This document shows, piece after piece, positions 7,038 through 12,248 of a DNA stretch of 12,248 nucleotides. Every line of letters begins with the position of its first letter. Position 1 is the first letter of the stretch. The DNA comes from Spirochaetales bacterium (GTDB lineage Bacteria; Spirochaetota; Spirochaetia; Sphaerochaetales; Sphaerochaetaceae), in NCBI GenBank assembly GCA_017614625.1, contig JAGABK010000177.1, positions 1 to 12,248 of the forward strand. Reading direction: 5' to 3'. The translations under genes and the position numbers were made by a program. The notes under the pieces are model-generated. The model worked only from the letters and a program-made list of their open reading frames with translations. It searched no databases and had not been told where the DNA came from.

Positions 7038-8042
7038 ATGAGTTTTGCATCCGCCATTTCCCTTTTCGTTACGGTCATCGTCATCTATTACGTACTGGTA
7101 AAGATCTTCTCGATCCTGTTCAGGATCACCGGAATGCCCAAGGACAAGGCCGGCTTCCAGTCCGTGTCCCTTCTCACCAACGCAGGCTACACCACCGGCG
7201 AGTCCGAGATAGTCGTCAGCGGAAGGACCCGAAGGCACATCGCCACGGGCGCCATGCTCACCGGATACTTCTTCTCGGTGCTCATCGTATCGCTTTTCAT
7301 CAACCTCTTTCTGAGCATCGACTTCTCACAGCTGGACACCCACCTGATCATCATGTTCATCTGGTTCGGCGGCCTGGTCCTGTTCTTCGTCATCCTCCGC
7401 ATCCCCTTCGTCGACAAGGCGCTGGGAAAGATGATGGAGAACCTGACCGTCAGGATCTTCAAGAAGACCGCCAAGGAGAACTTCATCTCCGTCCTGGACA
7501 CCTATGACAAGGACGCCGTTGTCAACATCTTCCTCTACAAGGTGCCGAAGGCCCTCGAGGGCAAGCGCATCATCGACACCGACCTGCGCAAGAAGCTCAA
7601 CGTGAACATACTCATGTACACCAGGAACGGCCAGAACCACTACGTGAAGGCAGACACGATCTTCTCCGCCAAGGACGTCCTCATAGCCTTCGGTCCCCTC
7701 TCCGCCATCAAGGAGGCCTTCCTCCTGAAGGAACACGGGGAGAAGCAGGACGCCGATGCCAAGGAGAAGGAATCCGAGGAGAACGAGATGATGATCATGT
7801 CCAACTTCGGCCGCGAGATCCTCGCCGACATCAGGCTGAACAGGGTCCCGCCGGTGATGGCCGAAAAGAGCCTCCTGGAGAGCAGGATCAAGGAATTCTT
7901 CTCCATCAACATCATGATGGTCTCCAGGGATGACAAGCCCATAAGCATCAACAAGGACACGGTCCTCGAAAAGGGAGACAGGGTCATCGCCTTCGGTCCC
8001 TACGAGAGCATCCACACGGTATTCGGAGATCCGGAGAACTGA
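7038..8042 (+). CDS. Membrane protein with two TrkA-C (RCK_C) domains
   Basis: A 334-residue protein, probably a ligand-controlled ion transport or regulatory component. Three hydrophobic helices lie in the N-terminal part (about 5-28, 68-93, 101-122), with a conserved-looking loop MPKDKAGFQSVSLLTNAGYTTGESEI between the first two; similar proteins occur in Clostridia. Two related domains follow: residues about 160-230 and 263-331. Each has a strand-turn-strand start (VNIFLYKVP / ADIRLNRVP), a central (I/M)-hydrophobic strand, and an ending of the form (V/I)(L/I)AFGP(L/Y)xxI. These match the TrkA C-terminal ligand domain that binds nucleotides such as c-di-AMP in potassium systems. The two are joined by a charged linker (about 233-252). 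No RCK_N Rossmann domain and no TrkH/KtrB pore are present. Substrate and ligand are inferred possibilities only. Three bases separate it from the next frame. Confidence 0.78.
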   Translation: MSFASAISLFVTVIVIYYVLVKIFSILFRITGMPKDKAGFQSVSLLTNAGYTTGESEIVVSGRTRRHIATGAMLTGYFFSVLIVSLFINLFLSIDFSQLDTHLIIMFIWFGGLVLFFVILRIPFVDKALGKMMENLTVRIFKKTAKENFISVLDTYDKDAVVNIFLYKVPKALEGKRIIDTDLRKKLNVNILMYTRNGQNHYVKADTIFSAKDVLIAFGPLSAIKEAFLLKEHGEKQDADAKEKESEENEMMIMSNFGREILADIRLNRVPPVMAEKSLLESRIKEFFSINIMMVSRDDKPISINKDTVLEKGDRVIAFGPYESIHTVFGDPEN

Positions 8043-8045
8043 GCC

Positions 8046-8405
8046 GTGGCCATCGACAGAGTCAGGGAGTATTTCAGGTCCTTCGGAATGGAGGACCGCA
8101 TCATGGAGTTCGACGTCTCCAGCGCCAACCTGGACATGGCCAAGGAGTTCATGAGATTCCTGGTGAACACCGAAGAACTGAACCGCATAGCCAAGGCCAA
8201 GAGAATGGTCACCCCGTGCAACGTCATGGCCCTGGACGACATCTACGCCGCCTTCGGACAGCTGGACGCATCGCACGTGATCAACCAGTCAGAACTGGGT
8301 CTCGACGACGCCCCGGACCAGCAGGTGCGCAAGGCAGGCTGGCAGGTCTCCAACGGCAACATGACCGTCGACGAGGCCGTGGCTGCTTTCGGAACGCTGA
8401 AATAA
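8046..8405 (+). pseudogene. Chimeric frame: YbaK-like N-terminus fused to solute-binding-protein C-terminus
   Basis: A 119-residue frame starting with GTG three bases after the TrkA-C stop, with GGAG nine bases upstream. Residues 1-27 (VREYFRSFGMEDRI then EFDVSSA) match what I know of the N-terminus of YbaK/ProX-type Cys-tRNA(Pro) deacylases, usually about 155 residues, where the next residues would continue TVELAA. From residue 28 the text changes to NLDMAKEFMRFLVNTEELNRIA and later QVRKAGWQVSNGNMTVDEAVAAFG, which reads like the last 90 residues of an ABC transporter sugar-binding lipoprotein. Neither half is complete: the deacylase active site and the export signal plus most of the binding lobes are missing. 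The junction is in frame near 8118-8129. It is either a true deletion fusion or a misassembly. Function is unlikely. Confidence 0.6.
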
Positions 8406-8439
8406 AGGCAGTTACATCGAACAATTCAAACAATGCAGA

Positions 8440-8889
8440 TCACTTGTGGATGTACATCCGCGATGTGGCCTGCTCTTCTTCACACCTGACAGGACACAGG
8501 AATTCCCAGCCGTAACGCTCGTAGAAACCGGTATGGTCGGTGACAAGATAGACAGGTGTGATTCCCTTCGAGCGCAGGTCCTCCACCGCCATACACAGCA
8601 GCCTTCCTGCGATTCCCCTGCTCCTGAAGCTTTCTTCGACATACAGGGCGCAGACGTTCGGAGAAAGGTCCTTCCTGTCGTGGAAGTCGTTCTCAATCAC
8701 ACCCAGGCCCCCTGCGATCAGGTCCCCTTCCATGCAGAGGTACCAGCCGTATTCCGTCTTTCCGCCGAGGTATGCATCCATGCACTGAAGATAGGCCTCC
8801 ACGGGCAAACCCCATTTGGAGTGGAACCAGGCGGCCGCCTGCTCCTTAAGACCGGGACGCTCCCGCAATGTAATGTATTCCATGTCCAT
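8440..8889 (-). CDS. GNAT-family N-acetyltransferase
   Basis: A 149-residue acetyltransferase of the GNAT superfamily, which moves an acetyl group from acetyl-CoA to an amine. Motif A is clear: NVCALYVEESFRSRGIAGRLL (about 78-98), where R-S-R-G-I-A forms the pyrophosphate-binding loop. The C-terminal part has the usual motif B ending VTDHTGFYERYGWEFL. Length is normal. The start at 8889 has GGAG six bases upstream. It is the last gene of a likely Fic-GNAT-GNAT operon, 26 bases after the second GNAT. The substrate is unknown; proteins, antibiotics or small amines are all possible. It differs enough from its neighbour that recent duplication is unlikely. Confidence 0.87.
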   Translation of the reverse strand: MDMEYITLRERPGLKEQAAAWFHSKWGLPVEAYLQCMDAYLGGKTEYGWYLCMEGDLIAGGLGVIENDFHDRKDLSPNVCALYVEESFRSRGIAGRLLCMAVEDLRSKGITPVYLVTDHTGFYERYGWEFLCPVRCEEEQATSRMYIHK

Positions 8890-8915
8890 AATGCACTCCG
8901 GCCGTCACCGGCTTT

Positions 8916-9389
8916 TCACAGCACCTTCTCCATGCTGACCTTGTACGGAACAAGGCCGAGTCTCTCATAGAACTTCATGGCGCCGGGATTGCAGCTCCAC
9001 ACATTCAGGGTGACGTTGTAGCAGCCGCAGCTGCGGGCGAAATCCAGGATATGCTCATAGATCATCGTACCCACATGCCTGCCCCGTGCGGCCTCGTCCA
9101 CGCAGATGTCGTCGATGTACAGGGTCAGGATGTCGGTCAGCAGTCTGGTATTCCCGGGACGCTGCAGGACGCAGAATCCGTGGCCGAGCACGCGGCCGTC
9201 GCTGTCCGTGCATACGAACACCGGGGTATCGTCGTTCTCCAGGATGGTACTCAGTTCGTCTTCAGTGTACTTCGTAGCCAGCCTGAACAGGTCGGGACGA
9301 CCGTCGTGGTGGACCTTGCAGACCTGTTTCAACAGCTCCATTATGGCAGGTATATCGCGCTCTTCGGCGCGGCGGACAGAATCAGACAT
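8916..9389 (-). CDS. GNAT-family N-acetyltransferase
   Basis: A 157-residue GNAT acetyltransferase. It begins with the family pattern VRRAEERDIPAIMELLKQV; motif A is IDDICVDEAARGRHVGTMIYEHIL (about 92-115), giving the acetyl-CoA loop R-G-R-H-V-G. It ends with NPGAMKFYERLGL, the usual motif B, then KVSMEKVL. This type is widespread in gut Firmicutes and has no named substrate that I can recall. Its start lies three bases after the stop of the Fic gene and its ribosome site (GGGAG) is inside the Fic coding end, so translation is coupled to Fic. That link suggests that it may act on the same targets or reverse or protect against Fic activity, but this is speculation. Confidence 0.88.
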   Translation of the reverse strand: MSDSVRRAEERDIPAIMELLKQVCKVHHDGRPDLFRLATKYTEDELSTILENDDTPVFVCTDSDGRVLGHGFCVLQRPGNTRLLTDILTLYIDDICVDEAARGRHVGTMIYEHILDFARSCGCYNVTLNVWSCNPGAMKFYERLGLVPYKVSMEKVL

Positions 9390-9392
9390 CTT

Positions 9393-10286
9393 TCAATCTC
9401 CCAGTATCCTCAGATATGAATCAAGTTTCTCGATGATGCAGGTGGCGAACAGCTTCTCCATGGCTGAAAGATCATGTTTTACATGATAGTCGTCAAACGC
9501 CTCATAGTATGCAACCCGGTCGGCGAACTTGATGTCAATTGGAGGGTAACCCGCTTTCATCAGTTCCAGATTGACAAGCAGCCTCCCCGTTCTCCCGTTT
9601 CCGTCTATGAACGGATGGATTCCTTCGAACCCGATGTGGAAACGGGCAAGCTTTGTCACGATATGTTCCCTGCTCTCCGCATAAGAATCAAGTAGCTGCT
9701 CCAACTGCGGAACAATGAAATACGGCTGAGGAGGTTCATGCGCGGCTCCCATTATCCGGACAGGAACCCTTCTGTATACTCCGCGGTCATCCTTCTTGTC
9801 GGCCAGTACGAGATAATGGATCTGCATGATTGTCCAGTCGGTAAGCGGCTGGTTCTTCTTCACAAGGTCGCAGACAAAGTCAAAGGCTTCCTTGTGTCCG
9901 ACAGCTTCCAGATGATCCTTCAACGGCTTCCTGTCCACCGTCAGTCCGCGAAGGACCATATCGGTTTCCCTGAGAGTCAGGGTATTGCCTTCAATCGCAT
10001 TCGAATTGTAGGTGTATTCCACCGCGAACTCTTCCCTCAGTCTTTCCGACTCGCCTTCAGTCAAAGGTCTTTTTGCATCAAGCTCCTTCTTCTTGCGGTC
10101 AATCTGATCGAAAAGACTCTCCTTGGATTTGAATCTTCCATCCGAAGGCTTCTGCGAATCCTCGGGAATGTTCCAGCCACGCCCCTTCTGATATGCACCT
10201 GAAATCTTTCCTCCCGAGCACAGGACCCTCACCCTTCGTTCCGAAATACCCCATCTTTCAGATGCTTCCCTTACTGTCATGGACAT
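9393..10286 (-). CDS. Fic-family AMP-transferase with N-terminal HTH
   Basis: A 297-residue Fic protein that would transfer AMP (or another nucleotide part) from ATP to a hydroxyl of a target protein. Residues 4-45 form a small DNA-binding fold of the excisionase/MerR type (VREASERWGISERRVRVLCSGGKISGAYQKGRGWNIP). The auto-inhibitory helix SNAIEGN is at 95-101, N-terminal to the catalytic core, so this is class II. The flap reads RRVPVRIMGAAHEPPQPYFI (172-191). The catalytic motif HPFIDGNGRTGR (224-235) is complete, with its catalytic histidine H224. So it is probably active but self-inhibited. The start at 10286 has GGAGGTG seven bases upstream; the next ATG at 10280 is less well placed. Three repeats in the promoter suggest self-repression by the fused HTH. 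It heads a tight operon with two GNATs. Confidence 0.93.
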   Translation of the reverse strand: MSMTVREASERWGISERRVRVLCSGGKISGAYQKGRGWNIPEDSQKPSDGRFKSKESLFDQIDRKKKELDAKRPLTEGESERLREEFAVEYTYNSNAIEGNTLTLRETDMVLRGLTVDRKPLKDHLEAVGHKEAFDFVCDLVKKNQPLTDWTIMQIHYLVLADKKDDRGVYRRVPVRIMGAAHEPPQPYFIVPQLEQLLDSYAESREHIVTKLARFHIGFEGIHPFIDGNGRTGRLLVNLELMKAGYPPIDIKFADRVAYYEAFDDYHVKHDLSAMEKLFATCIIEKLDSYLRILGD

Positions 10287-10302
10287 GGTTGCACCTCCGT
10301 CT

Positions 10303-10360
10303 TATCGGAATAATACAACAGCTATCGGAACAATGCAACGGGAAATAGCGGAATAATCGA
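10303..10360. repeat. Three direct repeats in the Fic promoter (candidate operators)
   Basis: Two 17-base copies, TATCGGAATAATACAAC (10303-10319) and TATCGGAACAATGCAAC (10323-10339), differ at two positions and start 20 bases apart, so they lie on almost the same DNA face. A third weaker copy, TAGCGGAATAATCGA (10346-10360), starts 23 bases further. The shared core is CGGAA-Y-AAT. They cover the -10 and -35 boxes of the Fic gene, as expected for operators of the HTH fused to Fic. The repeats are seen directly; binding is inferred. Confidence 0.7.
10310..10338 (-). promoter_or_regulatory. Candidate promoter of the Fic-GNAT-GNAT operon
   Basis: On the minus strand TTGCAT (10333-10338; only the TTG matches well) and TATTAT (10310-10315; five of six) are exactly 17 bases apart. 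The -10 box is inside repeat 1 and the -35 box in repeat 2. The expected transcript start falls about 16 bases before the Fic start codon, with the ribosome site just inside. The weak -35 makes this a moderate call. Confidence 0.45.
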
Positions 10361-10389
10361 AATTAGATATCTTGCGACTCCTGCCTTGT

Positions 10390-10878
10390 TTATCTCTCAT
10401 CCGTAGTGAAGAACAGAACAGAATCCGGGAGTCCGACTGTCATCTGCCTGAAAAAATCAGGGTAAACCGTCATAGGGGTATCAGGTGACACCCAGCGTAG
10501 ATACTCCTTCTCCCCGTCTGCCGTCACGCTGCCGCACACAGGCATGAAACCATCAGGAACATCCATCTGGAAATAGAACGATATCTCGTAAACCGGTTTC
10601 CCCTGATTGGACGGCATATCTCCGTAGAAGTAGTTCTCATGCACTGCGATAAGCCGTCTGACACTCATCTTCACCCCGGTCTCCTCAAGAACCTCCCGGA
10701 CAACAGCCTCCTGAGCGGTCTCGCCCATCTTGATCCTTCCACCGACCGAGTAAAGGTAATCATGGCCGCTCTGGACCATGAGAAGTTTTCCGTCCCTCGT
10801 TATAAGAGCTCCTACACGTATATTCAGAAGACCGTCCCCGCACGGAACGCACATATCAGGCTTTGTTTTTTCTTTCAT
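10390..10878 (-). CDS. Nudix hydrolase
   Basis: A 162-residue Nudix pyrophosphohydrolase, which cleaves nucleoside diphosphates linked to some group X. The Nudix box is complete at 47-69: G-RIKMG-E-TAQEAVV-REVLEE-T-G-V, matching GX5EX7REUXEEXGU with the metal-binding glutamates 65 and 66. A beta strand with LITRDGKLLMVQSGHDYLYSVGG leads into it. Length is typical. The substrate is not predictable; a house-cleaning or nucleotide-sugar role is possible. The start ATG at 10878 overlaps the stop codon of a degraded acetyltransferase fragment in an ATGA arrangement, so it was once the downstream partner in an operon with that gene. It ends 103 bases before the Fic gene, which has its own promoter. 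Confidence 0.9.
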   Translation of the reverse strand: MKEKTKPDMCVPCGDGLLNIRVGALITRDGKLLMVQSGHDYLYSVGGRIKMGETAQEAVVREVLEETGVKMSVRRLIAVHENYFYGDMPSNQGKPVYEISFYFQMDVPDGFMPVCGSVTADGEKEYLRWVSPDTPMTVYPDFFRQMTVGLPDSVLFFTTDER

Positions 10879-10985
10879 TCCTGCCTCTGAAGACCTTTCC
10901 TGAAACAGATGGTCCTGTTTGTCTCTTCAAATCCCACAGCGATATGGAAGCTCAGGCTGTCGTCATTGTCCAACAGCTTTTCTGA
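10875..10985 (-). pseudogene. Remnant of an aminoglycoside 6'-acetyltransferase-like GNAT (C-terminal 36 residues)
   Basis: On the minus strand a 36-codon open stretch without a start codon reads SEKLLDNDDSLSFHIAVGF, then EETNRTICFRKGL, then a TGA that overlaps the Nudix start as ATGA. The pattern LDN-x-DS-L-x-FH-x-x-x-GF-x-E-x-NR-x-I-CF-x-K-x-L is what I know as the C-terminus of AAC(6')-like acetyltransferases. An in-frame TGA (10986-10988) closes it upstream, and the neighbouring frames there show nothing like the rest of the enzyme, so the gene was cut, not just frameshifted. The family call rests on memory of the motif; too short to be active. Confidence 0.55.
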
Positions 10986-11088
10986 TCATCGCCGTCTTCC
11001 TTTCCTTCTCTTCTTCCAAAGTCTATCAGAACCTCACGATGAATTACACTGCATTGATTCCTCTTTTTCTGCTATCATGAACACGGAA

Positions 11089-11814
11089 ATGAGTGTCAGA
11101 TTCGGAATAATCACGGATATCCACAACAATGTCACCGCACTGGAGGCTGTGATCTCAAAGCTGAAGCAGATGGATTGCGACAGAATCATCTGCTGCGGCG
11201 ACATCATCGGCATCGGCCCGTGGCCTGAGGAGACGGTCCGGTTCATGATGGGAATCCCGGGTCTGACAGCAGTGCGCGGGAACCATGAGAAATACCTGCT
11301 CGAGGGGATGCCGGATGTGTATCCGAATGAGGAAGGCATGGATTATCCGGAGATGGAACATCATAGATGGGAGCACGGCCTGCTGTCGGAGGCTTCCGTC
11401 TCGTTTCTCAGAAGCCTGCCCTACCGGGTCGATTTCGACTGCTGTTCCGTCCGCATATCCGTCATGCACTGGGGCATGGACGGCGACGGAAAGTTCGCGC
11501 ATCACGACAGATACACCACGGAAGAGGACCTCAGGAAAGTTTTCGCCGGTGTGGACAGCGATGTGATCCTGTTCGGACACAGCCACAGAAGGAACATCTG
11601 CCGCGGTGACAGGCTGTATGTCAATGCGGGCTCGCTGGGCTGCCCCGGACGGGACAGGAACAGCGCCAGGGCCGCCGTCCTGACCATAGAGAACGGAAAG
11701 GCAGAGGTCGAGCCTCTGGATGTGGAATATGACGCCCGGTCCGTCGTGAGCCTGATCGACCGGCTCGGTTATCCGGATTCGGATACCATCAGAAAAGTCT
11801 TCTACGGTCTCTGA
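11089..11814 (+). CDS. Calcineurin-like metallophosphoesterase (YfcE-like type)
   Basis: A 241-residue cytoplasmic phosphoesterase with two metal ions in the active site. All five family motifs are visible: DIH (D10, H12), GD (D38), GNHE (64-67), H127 in VMHWG, and GHSH (163-166). The start MSVRFGIITDIHNN fits the family N-terminus. The frame is open back to 10909, but residues from that stretch lie over a degraded acetyltransferase on the other strand and do not look like the family; an ATG at 11077 is the other option. Neither start has a good ribosome site. A sequence TGC-TATCAT (11070-11078) resembles an extended -10 box, so a leaderless message starting near 11085 is possible. Substrate unknown; relatives act on phosphodiesters. 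It ends convergent to an unidentified minus-strand fragment. Confidence 0.88.
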   Translation: MSVRFGIITDIHNNVTALEAVISKLKQMDCDRIICCGDIIGIGPWPEETVRFMMGIPGLTAVRGNHEKYLLEGMPDVYPNEEGMDYPEMEHHRWEHGLLSEASVSFLRSLPYRVDFDCCSVRISVMHWGMDGDGKFAHHDRYTTEEDLRKVFAGVDSDVILFGHSHRRNICRGDRLYVNAGSLGCPGRDRNSARAAVLTIENGKAEVEPLDVEYDARSVVSLIDRLGYPDSDTIRKVFYGL

Positions 11815-11957
11815 GCCAGAACCCTGTCTATCGGCACCCATCCGATGTATCCGGGATGATCTCCGCTCAGTGCTGTCATCTTTTCCAGTTCCAGGTAATC
11901 ATCAATCCTGACAACATCCCAGGCATGAATCACTTTCCCGTCTCGGTAGTAGTTACC
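11802..11957 (-). pseudogene. Unidentified C-terminal gene remnant
   Basis: Between the phosphoesterase and the last GNAT, the minus strand has an open stretch of 51 codons, closed upstream by TAA (11958-11960) and ended by TAG (11802-11804), which overlaps the phosphoesterase end. It reads NYYRDGKVIHAWDVV, then RIDDYLELEKMTALSGDHPG, then YIGWVPIDRVLAQRP. The residue make-up and codon use (AGG, GAT, CTG) look like real protein, not chance translation, but there is no ATG; a GTG at 11931-11933 has no proper ribosome site. I see no named family. It is probably the tail of a gene whose front was lost. It would be the only frame here ending in TAG. Confidence 0.4.
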
Positions 11958-11971
11958 TTATTCAACCCTTT

Positions 11972-12248
11972 TTATTCCGAGAATCGCTTTTCCAACTCGT
12001 AGGTGCGATGCCCTTCCCCGGGAAAATCTTCAATAGTGACACATGCCGAATAACCGTGCTTTTTGAAAAGGGAAGCCTCCCAGTCGAACACGTTTATTGC
12101 AGAGAAGTATGCTCCGTTCTCTTTACCTTCCTTTTCGACCTCTGCAAGAAGCCTTGAACCTATTCCCTTGTTGCGATACGGTTCATCAACCCAGATCATA
12201 TCGATTTCCAAATCGTTCCAGGTGCCTACGCCAGCAATTACTGCGGCA
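11972..12248 (-). CDS. GNAT-family N-acetyltransferase, 5' end beyond window
   Basis: The minus-strand frame is open to the window edge and gives the last 91 residues of a GNAT acetyltransferase (whole proteins are usually 130-160). It begins with AAVIAGVGTWNDLEIDMIWV, the strand before motif A, followed by DEPYRNKGIGSRLLAEVEKE, where R-N-K-G-I-G is the acetyl-CoA loop. The end, LFKKHGYSACVTIEDFPGEGHRTYELEKRF, resembles a common group of small GNATs with FPGxHxxYxLxK near the C-terminus, which supports a normal ending. A TTG at 12209-12211 could be mistaken for a start, but the coding signal continues in front of it. Substrate unknown. Stop codon is TAA. Confidence 0.82.
   Translation of the reverse strand, partial: AAVIAGVGTWNDLEIDMIWVDEPYRNKGIGSRLLAEVEKEGKENGAYFSAINVFDWEASLFKKHGYSACVTIEDFPGEGHRTYELEKRFSE

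Noticed and set aside
8040..8048. TGA followed three bases later by an in-frame GTG: stop-codon readthrough or selenocysteine
   Set aside because: The RCK_C-like domain is complete before the TGA, the following text belongs to another family, and no selenocysteine hairpin is seen. Plain gene adjacency explains it.
7326..8276. 316-codon minus-strand frame opposite the TrkA-C gene and the chimera
   Set aside because: Val/Asp/His/Leu-rich shadow without recognisable motifs; it also runs across the end of one real frame into another.
8901..8916. GCCG-TCAC-CGGC-TTTT as intrinsic terminator
   Set aside because: Only four base pairs; the T-run is on the plus strand where no gene reads into it, and the minus-strand genes here continue as an operon.
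10303..10360. Direct repeats as a CRISPR array or replication iterons
   Set aside because: Repeats are 17 bases with spacings of 3-6 bases and only three copies; position over a promoter fits operators. No cas or replication gene is nearby.
10909..11088. Longer phosphoesterase start at 10909
   Set aside because: The added 60 residues are antisense to an acetyltransferase remnant and to low-complexity pyrimidine tracts; the family begins at MSVRFGIITDIH.
12209..12211. TTG as the start of the last GNAT
   Set aside because: The frame continues upstream with typical GNAT strand sequence to the window edge, so the gene is simply cut by the edge.

Overview
The window is a gene-dense, fairly GC-rich stretch (roughly mid-50s % by eye) with 15 intact or edge-truncated genes, one chimeric reading frame and two probable gene remnants. 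No gap between genes exceeds about 210 bases, and there are no rRNA or tRNA genes, no CRISPR array and no transposase. The gene content is bacterial in style: an Rrf2 regulator, a membrane GGDEF protein, a lipobox lipoprotein, an XRE regulator with a helical tail, and promoter-like -35/-10 pairs. A gut or rumen Clostridia-like bacterium is my first guess. Arginine is often AGG. Of the 16 reading frames called as coding, 12 stop with TGA, 4 with TAA and none with TAG. That also keeps open a methanogen of the Methanomassiliicoccales type that has acquired many bacterial genes. I cannot settle this from the sequence.

Left part (1-2930). The 3' two thirds of a cysteine synthase gene (cysK) runs into the window and converges, with 14 bases between, on an Rrf2 regulator of the cluster-free CymR type. 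In Bacillus and Staphylococcus, CymR works together with CysK as the sensor of cysteine supply, so the pairing is probably functional. The Rrf2 gene has a good promoter with a 16-bp inverted repeat in its spacer. On the same minus strand lie a SAM-dependent methyltransferase and a seven-helix diguanylate cyclase without the RxxD inhibitory site.

Middle (2930-6940). An XRE-type regulator with a TPR-like C-terminal region overlaps by 11 bases the start of an MFS exporter, forming a two-gene operon behind a leader rich in inverted repeats. Next come a proline-rich lipoprotein of unknown role and a small Pr6Pr-like membrane protein.

Centre right (6990-8405, plus strand). A membrane protein with two TrkA-C (RCK_C) ligand domains is followed by a strange 119-residue reading frame. 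Its first 27 residues look like the start of a YbaK/ProX tRNA deacylase and the remainder like the tail of an ABC sugar-binding protein: a gene fusion by deletion or an assembly chimera.

Right part (8440-12248). Small modification and repair enzymes cluster here, mostly on the minus strand: a Fic AMP-transferase with its own HTH, tightly followed by two GNAT acetyltransferases; a Nudix hydrolase whose start codon overlaps the stop of a degraded acetyltransferase; a calcineurin-like phosphoesterase on the plus strand; an unidentified gene tail; and an edge-truncated GNAT. The Fic gene has three CGGAAYAAT-type repeats lying over its likely promoter, which suggests self-regulation by the fused HTH. 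The strongest candidates for something new are this Fic-GNAT-GNAT operon and the YbaK/solute-binding chimera.
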